Below, piece after piece: positions 6,514 through 15,243 of a stretch of DNA of 53,303 nt. The notes beneath the pieces were generated by a model that made no database searches, was not told the DNA's origin, and worked only from the letters and a program-made list of their open reading frames with translations. Location: positions 1 through 53,303 of IMG/VR virus record IMGVR_UViG_3300044613_003466. One strand, 5' to 3'. The translations under genes were made by a program, and so were the position numbers. Numbering within the stretch: position 1 is the stretch's first letter; each line of letters opens with the position of its first letter. The stretch comes from a virus.

Positions 6514-8622
6514 TCATGCGCCAGAGCTGCGATAAATAAAACGAAAATCCTCAATGGCGCAACCAAAATCAGAACGGGCTAGCAGCTTCAAACCATCAGG
6601 ATCCCTTTCGGGCTCTGATGTAATGGTAGGCCCGGGCTCGTCTGCCAGGTAACCCCACACCATGCCAGGCGTTCTAGTTGGGCCAGCGGCTGTATACCAT
6701 TGCGTTGCGGAACCGTCAAGCCGTGGCTCAACTATTAAATTCATCCCCCTTGCGTAGGGATTGGGCCCAGAGTTTCCAGTCAACGCATTAGGAGCGTAAC
6801 CATCAGGATAAAGAAATTGCAAAGCAGTTCCTTCCAAATCTGTTGGAACAATCATAAATTCAGGGGTCAAATTAACCGTAACGTTGCTAATATCTTTTTG
6901 CTTTCGCATTGCCTTTCTGGCTGCGTTGACACCGGCAATACCAATGGCACCCGTGCCCGTGTTGTTGTGAGCTGCATTAAACAACGCAAGACCATCTGCC
7001 GATACAGTGGCATCGCCAGTGATCATTGCCCATATAAGATTGGATTCCAAGCGACGGAACCCACGGCCTAAAAATTCAGGAGTTCGCTCCAAGGCAGACA
7101 GATCATCATTGATAATTGCTTGCCGAGAAATTACAATTTTTTTGGTATATGTAAACAGCTTCCAAGTACTTTGCGCTTCCTTAAGAGTGCCTGTCTTGTA
7201 CTCGCCGCCTTCGGGCGTAAGCTCTGGCGTGAGATCAGCAGCAATAGTCAAATCGCTGGAATTCTTAAAATCTGGTAAATTTCGTTGACGTGCAAGCCCC
7301 TTCCAGGTATGAGGCTCTTCTTCGTAGAATTGGGTTAAGGATTTCCCTGCTAGATTAGAAAACAGCAATGGAAAATCGCTAGTGCTGTGCATGGCCATAG
7401 CCACTAGGTCATTTTTAGACCTACCCACAGTGCTTATGCCCCGCGAGTTGGCATAAGCCCTTATACATTCCATCAAGGAATAACCTCGATACTCTTGGCC
7501 AACGTCAGAGATCTGGGCCAGAGGATTGATCCGGGCGTACAGCATGTCCCCAATGCCGGCCATCACAGTGTCTCCCGCATCGCGGGTTACCTGGAGGCGG
7601 GCAGGGTGGCCTGCCTTGCTGGCGACAGTTTCAAGCGGGCCGGCGTGGGCCTTCACAATTTCCAGGGCAACATCAGCGAACGGCTTGCCGCTGTCAACCA
7701 TGGCTTGCACCGCGATAGGAGCAATATTGGCCTCAGCCGCGCAACGGCGGATTTCAATTTCGCGCTGTGCATTGGCAAGGGCCACGGAATCCGCAACAGC
7801 GGTCGAGGTAACGGGACCGACGGCGGCCTGCACTACTGCAGGAGCAGCAAGGGCAATGGGGGCAGCTTCGGTAGAAGCGACCACGGGAGGCGCTTCGGTG
7901 ACGGCGGCCGGTGCGCTCCCGGCCTGATCTTGCGTGGGCATCTGTTCAGCTCGGGAGTGTTCAGGGTGATCTCCTGATTCTATTCTAACCATTGACGCCA
8001 GGGCCTTAGACACCCACCCTGGAGGGTCAGGAAATCGCCCCGCAGGCAACGGCGGGACACTGGCCCGCACGTCTACCGGGTCGATCACTGCATCGATCAG
8101 ACCAGCCGCCAGGGCTGCTTCGGCGGTGAACCAGGTACCACCCCCCTGGGCAGCGCCCATCCACTCCAAGATCTGCTCAACCGATTGGCCCGATGCCTTG
8201 GCATAGGTGGTGGAATAAACCTGAGAGTGAACGCGCAGCATGGCCGCCGCGGCATCCATTGAATCGGCGTCTCCAACCGATCCGCCCCAACAGTTGTGGA
8301 TCATCAGCAGGGCGTTGCTTGGCATCAAGCGGCGATCACCCTTGGCCTTGCTGATGGCCATTGGGACAATCGAGCCGGCAGATGCCACCAAGCCATCTAC
8401 CACGTAGTCCTTCCTGCCTTTGTAGGCCGCCAACACGTTATGGATTGCAATCCCTTCGGCTGCCGCACCGCCAGGCGAAAACAGGTGAATCCTCACATCA
8501 CGCCCCCCTGCAGCGTCCAGCGCTCGGGCCACGTCGTCAACCAACACATCAACCCCGACTTCGCCATAGAGCCGCAACACTGGGGCAGTGGCGGCGGCTT
8601 TAACGGTTACTCCTGGGGCCAT
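6514..8622 (-). CDS. ClpP-type prohead protease fused to Mu gpT-like major capsid protein
   Basis: 702 residues. Residues about 15-185 are a ClpP/S14-like protease: Ser81 in VASAG, His109 in MIHN, and an acidic residue in GLIDAV complete the expected triad. Residues about 225-330 are an Ala/Pro/Val-rich scaffold-like linker. Residues about 345-702 look like Mu-type major head subunit (FEEE-type loop near YEEEPHTWKGL, VISRQAIINDDL, YARGMNLIVEPRLDG). Such fusions are known in phages with lambda-type portals and undergo self-processing. An internal ATG at the linker start could give a protease-free form, but no clear ribosome site precedes it. Confidence 0.85.
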   Translation of the reverse strand: MAPGVTVKAAATAPVLRLYGEVGVDVLVDDVARALDAAGGRDVRIHLFSPGGAAAEGIAIHNVLAAYKGRKDYVVDGLVASAGSIVPMAISKAKGDRRLMPSNALLMIHNCWGGSVGDADSMDAAAAMLRVHSQVYSTTYAKASGQSVEQILEWMGAAQGGGTWFTAEAALAAGLIDAVIDPVDVRASVPPLPAGRFPDPPGWVSKALASMVRIESGDHPEHSRAEQMPTQDQAGSAPAAVTEAPPVVASTEAAPIALAAPAVVQAAVGPVTSTAVADSVALANAQREIEIRRCAAEANIAPIAVQAMVDSGKPFADVALEIVKAHAGPLETVASKAGHPARLQVTRDAGDTVMAGIGDMLYARINPLAQISDVGQEYRGYSLMECIRAYANSRGISTVGRSKNDLVAMAMHSTSDFPLLFSNLAGKSLTQFYEEEPHTWKGLARQRNLPDFKNSSDLTIAADLTPELTPEGGEYKTGTLKEAQSTWKLFTYTKKIVISRQAIINDDLSALERTPEFLGRGFRRLESNLIWAMITGDATVSADGLALFNAAHNNTGTGAIGIAGVNAARKAMRKQKDISNVTVNLTPEFMIVPTDLEGTALQFLYPDGYAPNALTGNSGPNPYARGMNLIVEPRLDGSATQWYTAAGPTRTPGMVWGYLADEPGPTITSEPERDPDGLKLLARSDFGCAIEDFRFIYRSSGA

Positions 8623-8663
8623 TGATGCTCAGATGCTGAGGGTAGTTTAAGCGGTCAGCGCCA

Positions 8664-10169
8664 TCAGTCCGGCGGGTCGCTGCCGTCCTCGTCTGCGCCA
8701 GGATCAGGCGCTGAGTTGGTGAATGCAGATCCTGCCGGGCGAGCCTGAGTTACGCCAGCATTGGAAACCAGCGCGGCATCTGTACTCAGGATCAGGCTGG
8801 CATCCCTGGCTCTTTGCATGTCTCTGCTCAGCTCTTCAATTACACCCTCTGGTACATAGCCAAATGATAGCTGTACTTCTGACAGGCTCATAAACCCAGC
8901 CCTTACCGCCAAGATCAGCGCTGGAATTTCCTTAGTTGGGTCGATCATCTCCCGACGCGGCGGGGTATGAGCCCAACTCATTGGCCCTTTGAGCAGGCCA
9001 ACCATTCTGGCTAGCTCGTCATGCCACTCACACACCGGCGCCAGCATTCCGGGGATGCAAACCTTTCCTCGCAGGTAAGCAATCCGCCTACTGAACTCAA
9101 GCCATCCGCCCCTAAAGCTCGAATAATTAACGTCTGACAAATCACCCGTCAGTGATTCGTAAGTAATCTCGTAGGCCGCTGCTACGGCGTGAGCGTACTC
9201 ACGATGGGTGCTAACAAAATCACCGGAGCTTGGCGGGGTGAATGCTTTAAAGTCTCGACCCGGTGGGAGATGCTCAATTGCGCCAGGCTCAATTTCATCA
9301 AAATTAACTCCGATTATTTGGTTACCATCTTCATCAAGGAGTTTATCTGCATTAACATCAGAGTCGTAGCTAACCCCAAAAAAGCAAGCTGAAATTTTAT
9401 CTTTCATCTGCTGGGCCGCCCTGATGTCGCCCATATCTCGCAGAGTCAAAATCGCTGCCGTGCCAAACGGGAGCCCCATTCGCTGGCCCGCCCGCCTGCA
9501 GTCAAAATGTAAACTTATCTCTTCTTTTGGCACAAAGGTACTTTGCACCCTGACGCCAATGCCTAGCGAAGTTTCGCCAGGGTGGCTGTCTCTAATCCAG
9601 TAACCCATCAAACGGCCTGCGCTATCAAACTGCTGGCCAAATAAAATGTCTTGAGAATTGTCTTTATTGAAATCTAACCAATCAGGCTCAAGCATTTGCA
9701 CTTGCAAAGGCACTATTCCGTAGCGCTCAAACAGTTCGGGATATATCCGTTTTCGCACTAGCACGGCGCCGCGTACCGCTGTAGTCCTGGCCCCAACGGA
9801 TTGATTGCCGTACCAATCATGGGTGCCGTAAAAATCGCTATGTCGTGATTCTGCCCAGGTATTATAGCTTGATTTATATTTGCTAGTTGCGCCTATGGGA
9901 GTGCTCATAATCCCATCGCCAATCCAATTATTTACAATCACGCCAATCGCTCTGGATGCGTAGGCATCGTTATCGGCAAGATCCTGGTGCCGTTTGACCA
10001 GCCAGTAGTACGCCTGACGCAGATCGCTATTGGGGCCGCTGTTATTTGTCCACCATCCAGAGGTCCGACGGGTGTCCTCTGCAGCCTCAAACCGGGCCAG
10101 GGTGCGGCGGGCAAATTCCTGGTCATCCCGGAGCCGCTTGCCTTTTGCCTTGCTCTTACCCTTGCCCAT
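8664..10169 (-). CDS. Portal protein (lambda gpB family)
   Basis: 501 residues, the usual length for the lambda B portal family. Recognisable blocks include the N-terminal region with WWTNNSGPNSD, RTTAVRGAVLVRKR, the LQVQMLEPDWLD segment, and YEITYESLTGDLSDVNYSS with SSFRGGWLEF, which is highly characteristic. It forms the dodecameric DNA entry ring. Its start overlaps the gpW-like stop (ATGA at 10169), and the capsid fusion gene follows after 41 bases. Confidence 0.9.
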   Translation of the reverse strand: MGKGKSKAKGKRLRDDQEFARRTLARFEAAEDTRRTSGWWTNNSGPNSDLRQAYYWLVKRHQDLADNDAYASRAIGVIVNNWIGDGIMSTPIGATSKYKSSYNTWAESRHSDFYGTHDWYGNQSVGARTTAVRGAVLVRKRIYPELFERYGIVPLQVQMLEPDWLDFNKDNSQDILFGQQFDSAGRLMGYWIRDSHPGETSLGIGVRVQSTFVPKEEISLHFDCRRAGQRMGLPFGTAAILTLRDMGDIRAAQQMKDKISACFFGVSYDSDVNADKLLDEDGNQIIGVNFDEIEPGAIEHLPPGRDFKAFTPPSSGDFVSTHREYAHAVAAAYEITYESLTGDLSDVNYSSFRGGWLEFSRRIAYLRGKVCIPGMLAPVCEWHDELARMVGLLKGPMSWAHTPPRREMIDPTKEIPALILAVRAGFMSLSEVQLSFGYVPEGVIEELSRDMQRARDASLILSTDAALVSNAGVTQARPAGSAFTNSAPDPGADEDGSDPPD

Positions 10170-10387
10170 CAGGTTGGCCGAGACATGCTGAAGTAGGTGC
10201 GGCGAACCCGGCGCGAGGCGGTCGGCGCCACCTCTGCGGCCATGGATTGTTCGATCCGGCGCATTTCGTCCAGGCTTCGATAGGTGATCTCCCGGCCGTC
10301 GCTGAATCGAGCTTTTAAGACGCCCTGATTGATCTTGCTGCGCAGCTCAGCAAGATCAGCAGCAACATCCTCAGAGGTATAGGCCAT
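10169..10387 (-). CDS. gpW-like head-tail joining protein
   Basis: 72 residues, the size of lambda gpW. It has an N-terminal helical DLAELRSKINQGVLKARF segment, a beta hairpin (DGREITYRS) and a second helix (DEMRRIEQSMAAE), which is the gpW fold order. It lies between large terminase and portal exactly as in lambda and overlaps the portal start. It would attach under the portal to stabilise packaged DNA and prepare tail joining. Confidence 0.85.
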   Translation of the reverse strand: MAYTSEDVAADLAELRSKINQGVLKARFSDGREITYRSLDEMRRIEQSMAAEVAPTASRRVRRTYFSMSRPT

Positions 10388-10396
10388 GGCCCCATC

Positions 10397-12394
10397 TTAC
10401 CTCTTTAGCCAACCTTTGCGCATGTCCGGGCCGCCTGTGCTGGAGCTTTTCAGCCAGCCCGATCGCTGGGGGTTTCGGGCTGGGGGCGCCACCCCTCCCC
10501 CTCCTGCCCCCGACGCCTGGGTGCCCAGGGTGCGGGCGAGCTGGGCCCACATGGTGCCCGGGGTGTAGCGACGGGTCACCAGCTGCAGCACTGCATAGGC
10601 ATAGCGGGTGCAGTCGCCCCCCTCATCTCGCGCCCCAGTTGGTGCCTCCCAGTGATAGCTGATCTGGCCCCTGCTCCGCCGCGGCATCCGCCTCCAAGGG
10701 AACAGCTCCGCCAAGAATTGATCAGTTGAGCACAGGCCAAAATGCAAGTAGCCAGGGCCCACGGTCTCAACTCCCAACCGATACTGCAGTGACTTGACGC
10801 TTTCGTCATAACCCACAAAGTACAGGTTAACCCCGTTCTTTACTATCGGCTTGTTTTTGCGGTTGATACTCACCGGCACGCCCCGGCCTAACAGCGGTTT
10901 GCCCTTTTGCGGAGCCCCTCGAACTGGCACCCAAACATCTTTACGGGTTGAGCAAAACTCGCGGACCGCTTGGCAACTGGTTGCATCGCCACCTTCATCA
11001 ATGCCGCCCCGCGCCAACTTGAGCACGGTCCCATCTTCTCGAATCCATTTGGTTTCGGCGATCCGGTCCAGTTGCGCCAGCGTGTTTTTGTCCTGCGGGT
11101 CGCCATCGATGTCCCAATGGCCAAGATGCCAGCCCTCCTCCCCAACGCCCCAGCCCCAGACGGTGGCAACCAGTCGCTCGTTTGCCGTGCCCCCCCCGCC
11201 CTGGGTGTCTACTCCAGCGGTGATCAACAACACGCCATTGGGCACGCCAGTCAGAGTGAAGTCTTCGCCAAGGATCGAATAGCCGTTGCCCAGCTCCGTA
11301 GATTGCCGGCGCTTGGCCAGGTTGTCGGCCGAAACCTTGCCAGCCTGCGAGTCCTCCCAACCTTCGCCAAGCACCGTATTTTTGAAGGTCTGCATTGGCT
11401 CTGGGTCGCCTTTGCGCAACGACTCCAGTGCCTCTTTGTATTCACGAACCAGAATCGACCAGTCCGCCGCCGGTGAATAGCTGTAGGCCGCCCACACATG
11501 GAACCCAATTAGGCCGGGGACCTGAGCAACAGCGGTCGGGCGATCCTCACAGCGCTCTACCATCCAGCGTTTTTTGCTGTGCGGGATTGGCGTTTTGCAA
11601 TTTTCGCATTCGTAATGGGCGGTAAATTCGCCTTCTTTTATCATTTGATCCCATCGCAAAACTTGATAGTGATTACAAAATGGGCAAGGAACAAAGAACT
11701 TGCGCTGATCTGATTTCTTGTATAATTCCTCTGTTCGCCCATCCTTAAATATCGGCGTACTACCTACGCCTATTTTGCGGTCCCAGTAATAGTCGGCACG
11801 GTTGCGACCTAGCTTGTAAACATCACCTTCGTCAATTCTGCGATAAGCGTCAAACTCATCAAAGAGAACAATCTTTCTAGACTTGCGTCGAAAGGCCCGC
11901 CCACTGGCAGCGTTTACTATATCTATTAAACCACCATTGCTAAGCTGCTTCAGTAGGATCGTATTACTGCTGGTATTGCGTGCTTTGGACTCAGTTATCA
12001 GTCCCTGCAGCGCTGGCGTATCCTCAAATAATGGCTTGATTTCTTCCTTGCTATACCCTTCAGCGTCCTCCTTAACCGGCTGCACAATCATGATCGGGCA
12101 TGGATCATGGTGCGAGAAATACTGAACAACAACGCCCAGAATCTTTGTCCAGCCTACGCGAGCCGACTTCAGGCAGACCACCGTTTCAACATTGGGATTG
12201 GTGAACGCATCCAGAATTGGGCGCTGATACGGCAGCGTCCGCCACTGGCCCTTCTCTGCTGCGTTGCCGGTCATCACCGCGCCGCCATCAACGGTGGCCG
12301 GCTGGTCGGCATATTCCGATAGCCGCAGCTTCGGAGGTGGCTTAAAGCCGTTCAGGATCCGCCGCGTCAGCACCTGCACCGCCGGCAGCGTCAA
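10397..12394 (-). CDS. terL: Large terminase subunit (lambda gpA family)
   Basis: 665 residues. ATPase signature: Walker-A-like CLKSARVGWTK at about 74-84 and Walker B KIVLFDEFDA at about 174-183. A zinc knuckle pair (CPFC 237-240, CENC 263-266) lies between the ATPase and nuclease parts, and the nuclease begins near AGVDTQ. This is the gpA-type packaging motor that cleaves concatemers at cos sites, so cohesive-end or related packaging is expected. Small terminase overlaps upstream by ATGA. The C-terminal ~50 residues are Gly/Ala-rich and probably flexible. Confidence 0.95.
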   Translation of the reverse strand: MTLPAVQVLTRRILNGFKPPPKLRLSEYADQPATVDGGAVMTGNAAEKGQWRTLPYQRPILDAFTNPNVETVVCLKSARVGWTKILGVVVQYFSHHDPCPIMIVQPVKEDAEGYSKEEIKPLFEDTPALQGLITESKARNTSSNTILLKQLSNGGLIDIVNAASGRAFRRKSRKIVLFDEFDAYRRIDEGDVYKLGRNRADYYWDRKIGVGSTPIFKDGRTEELYKKSDQRKFFVPCPFCNHYQVLRWDQMIKEGEFTAHYECENCKTPIPHSKKRWMVERCEDRPTAVAQVPGLIGFHVWAAYSYSPAADWSILVREYKEALESLRKGDPEPMQTFKNTVLGEGWEDSQAGKVSADNLAKRRQSTELGNGYSILGEDFTLTGVPNGVLLITAGVDTQGGGGTANERLVATVWGWGVGEEGWHLGHWDIDGDPQDKNTLAQLDRIAETKWIREDGTVLKLARGGIDEGGDATSCQAVREFCSTRKDVWVPVRGAPQKGKPLLGRGVPVSINRKNKPIVKNGVNLYFVGYDESVKSLQYRLGVETVGPGYLHFGLCSTDQFLAELFPWRRMPRRSRGQISYHWEAPTGARDEGGDCTRYAYAVLQLVTRRYTPGTMWAQLARTLGTQASGAGGGGVAPPARNPQRSGWLKSSSTGGPDMRKGWLKR

Positions 12395-13035
12395 GGCTCA
12401 ACCTCTGGGTAGATCTCCATTACGTCGCCCGCAGCGAGACCACTCAGGGCCTCGCGTATCAGGTCCATCAACACCGCCACCTCGTCGGGTGTCAGGTGCG
12501 GGATCCTTTGCTTTGCCTTGCTTGGCACCCCCAGCATCACGGTGCGGGTGATATTGACCGCTGCATCCCAGGCCTGCCCTACTTCCTCGCGGGGGAGCAG
12601 CATGTTCGCCTTGGCTTTGCGATCCATTTCCAGGATATTGGCCTTCTCGAATTCGGATCGAGCCCGACTGTCGTTGTAGCTGGGGATTTCTTCAGGCTCT
12701 GGAAAATCGTCGGCGAGGGCCTGGGCGGGGGGACGCGATGGCCTGGTCTTTGCAGGCTGCTGAGCCCGCTTGGCCGTGGGCGTCTGGCCTCCCGGCGCGG
12801 CAACTTTCGGTCTGGGCCCCTGACCTTGGCTGGCATTGGTCCCACGGGGCGCCGGGTCGGTGGCCTGAGCCCACTGCTCATCAGCAAGAGCCGGGTCAAT
12901 CTCCCAGCCACTCCCTTGACGCTCAACCGCTGGGGGCTGCAGCCGACCCGCCTTAATTGCCCTGAGCACCGACACATGGGTGGCCCCCCGAAGGCCCTGG
13001 GCCTTGCGGTGATCGGCGTACTGCTGGAGGTTCAC
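12391..13035 (-). CDS. terS: Small terminase subunit (Nu1-like)
   Basis: 214 residues from a GTG at 13035. The N-terminal ~60 residues form a winged-helix/MerR-like DNA-binding pattern (LRGATHVSVLRAIKAGRLQPPAV), followed by a Pro/Ala-rich basic linker. A C-terminal helical part (RTVMLGVPSKAKQRIPHL) is shared by Nu1-like phage small terminases. It recognises the packaging site and recruits TerL, which overlaps its stop. A strong palindrome lies upstream in the 224-base gap. Confidence 0.8.
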   Translation of the reverse strand: MNLQQYADHRKAQGLRGATHVSVLRAIKAGRLQPPAVERQGSGWEIDPALADEQWAQATDPAPRGTNASQGQGPRPKVAAPGGQTPTAKRAQQPAKTRPSRPPAQALADDFPEPEEIPSYNDSRARSEFEKANILEMDRKAKANMLLPREEVGQAWDAAVNITRTVMLGVPSKAKQRIPHLTPDEVAVLMDLIREALSGLAAGDVMEIYPEVEP

Positions 13036-13074
13036 TTTGCCCGCGGGACCAGCATCGGATTTGTACCCTTGTGC

Positions 13075-13100
13075 ATTTTGTACTTAGCTACGTACAAAAT
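13075..13100. promoter_or_regulatory. 26-base palindrome upstream of terminase operon
   Basis: Inverted repeat with 9-bp perfect arms ATTTTGTAC and GTACAAAAT around an 8-base core that is itself nearly symmetrical. Overall 12 of 13 base pairs match. It lies about 40 bases upstream of the small terminase start in an AT-richer gap (13036-13259). Further TTGTAC half-sites occur near 13060 and 13157, and GTTACAA near 13104. It is likely an operator for late transcription control, or part of a cos/packaging recognition region. I see no convincing sigma-70 promoter that would decide between these. Confidence 0.5.
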
Positions 13101-13259
13101 AGGTTACAACCTTGTGATCCCAAGCGATTAGACCGGTTACAGGCTGGCCTTGGCAAGGTTGTACCTTTATTGAGAAGCGTTATCAACAGAAAGACCGGGC
13201 GCGAGTCTACCCACGGCTAAGACCCCTGTCGGAGGACCCAAGCCATGGGGGGGGGTGCC

Positions 13260-13913
13260 TCACCGCGCCGTCTTCAGCGCCTCGGTCACATATCGCTGCA
13301 GTGCGGGCCCCCAAGTCCTGCTCACGCTGTCTTGGGTAACTTGACGGATCGGCCAGCGCTTGGGGATGTTGGGCAGCTGGTTGAAGAGCAGGAGCGACTC
13401 GACCCGATACCTGCGCATCCTGCCTGAGCCGATGCGACGGTAAACGCCAGGCCGGAGCTTGCCGCGCCGCTTGCCGAGCATGAAGGTGTCAGGCCCACCC
13501 TTGAGAGCCTTGACCGCCGCGGCCTTGCTCATGTTGCCGGATGCATTGAGCCGTGCCCCGCGCCCAGGGCGCCATGCTGGGGCAGCCGTAAGGCGCCGCT
13601 CTGATGGCCTTTGGGGCCTAACGCCACCCTGGATGGATGGCAGAAGGTAACGCTCCTGGATCTGTTGTGGTGCGAGTTCGGCTGTCAGGTTGCGCTTAGT
13701 GCTAAACCTGGAGACCTTGTAGGCCCGTTGGGTGAACTGGGTGGGCCTGTCGAAGTATTTGTTGGTCGATTCGTTGAGATCCTTAACACCGCCTTTGGCT
13801 ACCTCATTAAGTGCCCTTGATGCTGCGAAAGGCATCTGGTTCTGAATCCCTGCCAGCCATGCCTGAGCCTTGCTTAAGCCGCTGCTGTCAATGTCTAGGC
13901 GGACGTTGGGCAT
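13260..13913 (-). CDS. Minor tail protein Z-like (tail completion)
   Basis: 217 residues beginning MPNVRLDIDSSGL. The N-terminal helical region (WLAGIQNQMPFAASRALNEVA) and the pattern KYFDRPTQFTQRAY are typical of lambda-Z-like minor tail proteins that help join tail to head. The C-terminal half is very basic. Its place upstream of the terminase, rather than among the tail genes, is unusual. It abuts the nuclease-like gene (13914). Confidence 0.65.
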   Translation of the reverse strand: MPNVRLDIDSSGLSKAQAWLAGIQNQMPFAASRALNEVAKGGVKDLNESTNKYFDRPTQFTQRAYKVSRFSTKRNLTAELAPQQIQERYLLPSIQGGVRPQRPSERRLTAAPAWRPGRGARLNASGNMSKAAAVKALKGGPDTFMLGKRRGKLRPGVYRRIGSGRMRRYRVESLLLFNQLPNIPKRWPIRQVTQDSVSRTWGPALQRYVTEALKTAR

Positions 13914-14258
13914 CTATCCCTCCACCAGCCCCATGGCCCGCAAGTAGCGCGTCCACTGCTCCACTGTCAGCACAACGCGGAAAGTACCGCCTCTGAATCG
14001 AATAATGCTGGCGGCATGGGCCTCGCTGGCGTTAATCCGCTGTTGCTCTGCGGCGGTGGGCTTGACCCTGGCGGCTGCGGCGGTGTCTTCCCAGTTGGCG
14101 ATTTGCACAACATGGCCTGGAACGCCGTCCAGGTCGCCGGTGTCATCGGCCCGACCTGCCCCTAGTTTGCGTCGAATGGGCAAGCCAAGGGCTTTGGTGA
14201 GGATTGCAGCGGCTTGCAATTCGCCTCGATCACCTTTGCGTTTTGGTCGGTTCGCCAT
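13914..14258 (-). CDS. PD-(D/E)XK nuclease-like protein (Holliday-junction-resolvase type)
   Basis: 114 residues. KRKGDRGELQAAAIL near the N-terminus has the basic-GE pattern of resolvase-like nucleases. GDLDG followed by HVVQIANW places an acidic pair and a strand where the D...(E/Q)xK core would be, although the usual lysine is not obvious (QIANW). Many phages carry such small nucleases beside packaging genes to resolve branched DNA. The missing lysine leaves activity uncertain. Confidence 0.5.
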   Translation of the reverse strand: MANRPKRKGDRGELQAAAILTKALGLPIRRKLGAGRADDTGDLDGVPGHVVQIANWEDTAAAARVKPTAAEQQRINASEAHAASIIRFRGGTFRVVLTVEQWTRYLRAMGLVEG

Positions 14259-14272
14259 GCCCCAACCCTACT

Positions 14273-14899
14273 TCAAACCCGCTTTGCCGGTTCAACCACG
14301 CGCCGGTAGTGAAGGCCGCAAGCTGCGGTTCCGTGGGTGACTGAATTCCAAATGTTTTTTTTGTGAGTAAATACTTCTCTAGCCGCTGCAGCAATTGAAG
14401 GGTATCGGCGTCCAGTTTCAACGCATTCTATAACATAAGATTTAGTTAATCTTGGCAATTGCATTTTCGTAATCTTAAAAGCAATAATCTCGGAGTCAAA
14501 AAGTTGAGTAAGCTCTGATTGTGCAATACCGCCAAACTGTTGCGGGTGTTTTGTAGCAAATTTTCTAAGGTGCATACGTGCGATAAAGCGAGGGCTATTT
14601 TTTGCATTTGATCGCGCAACAGCGGGAAGGCCGATTTTAATCCAATTATAAATCTTTTCATAACTATAGCCTGTAAGTGTTCTGATGTCTCCGATAGATA
14701 TAAATTCTCCTTGAGGTTGCATTGAGAGGCCTAGCTGCTCGGCTTTTTGCTGCATGGCCATGGGCGTTCTGGCTGGCCGGCGTTGGTTGAAGCGCTTGGC
14801 GACCAGCTGCCAGGGCAGCTCCCCAGCAAGGTCGGACAGCACCTCCAGGTCTTCAAGTGTCCATCGCCTCGATTGGCGCTTGGGTGCTGGCTTGGTCAT
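14273..14899 (-). CDS. DNA-binding protein with SANT/Myb-like and NUMOD-like parts
   Basis: 208 residues. Residues about 10-55 (RRWTLEDLEVLSDLAG, then WQLVAKRFNQRR) resemble a SANT/Myb-type helix-turn-helix. Residues about 68-115 (ISIGDIRTLTGYSYEKIYNWIKIG) look like a second HTH. The C-terminal 50 (CVETGRRYPSIAAAAREV) have the NUMOD1-like DNA-binding pattern usually attached to homing endonucleases, but no nuclease domain is seen. It is adjacent to the iteron region, so it could be the initiator or regulator that binds there. Confidence 0.6.
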   Translation of the reverse strand: MTKPAPKRQSRRWTLEDLEVLSDLAGELPWQLVAKRFNQRRPARTPMAMQQKAEQLGLSMQPQGEFISIGDIRTLTGYSYEKIYNWIKIGLPAVARSNAKNSPRFIARMHLRKFATKHPQQFGGIAQSELTQLFDSEIIAFKITKMQLPRLTKSYVIECVETGRRYPSIAAAAREVFTHKKNIWNSVTHGTAACGLHYRRVVEPAKRV

Positions 14900-15243
14900 G
14901 GCTGATGAGTGGGGCTCTTCGTGGTGGGGCTCTTCGTGGTGGGGGGGGGGATGTGCTGGTCTGAATGTTGGTCGCTAGGTCGAATGTTGGCGGGTGCAGC
15001 CAACATTGAGATTCTTTCCAGCGCAAAGGATCTCAAGGAATTTTGGCCCAATGTTGGCATGTTGGTCTGTTGGTCGTTCCCCGTGTCCGTTTTCGTGAAA
15101 AAAGGGGTAAGAAAAAAAGGAAGCCCAAAAGGACCAACATACCAACATAGATACATATATATATCTATATCCCTTATGGGGACTACGTTTTTGAATGTTG
15201 GTCGATGACCAACATTGGACCAACAGACCAACATTCGCGGAGG
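14900..15243. other. Iteron-rich putative replication origin
   Basis: Gene-free 344 bases. A 15-base direct repeat containing GGGGCTCTTCGTGG occurs twice (14911-14940). Then follow 12 copies of a TGTTGG core, best form AATGTTGGTC, in both orientations: 14964, 14983, 15000, 15050, 15059, 15068, 15132, 15141, 15194, 15207, 15218 and 15226. Two facing copies at 15194-15216 form 10-bp perfect arms with a 3-base spacer. An alternating AT stretch (about 15149-15172) and a purine run (15098-15122) lie between the clusters. Iterons plus an AT-rich unwinding element beside primase-helicase and HTH genes indicate an origin. Open frames crossing it are made of the repeats and are not believed. Confidence 0.7.

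Noticed and set aside
12496-13131. Plus-strand frame of 211 residues opposite the small terminase
   Set aside because: Antisense to a recognised terminase gene, no ribosome site and no familiar motif.
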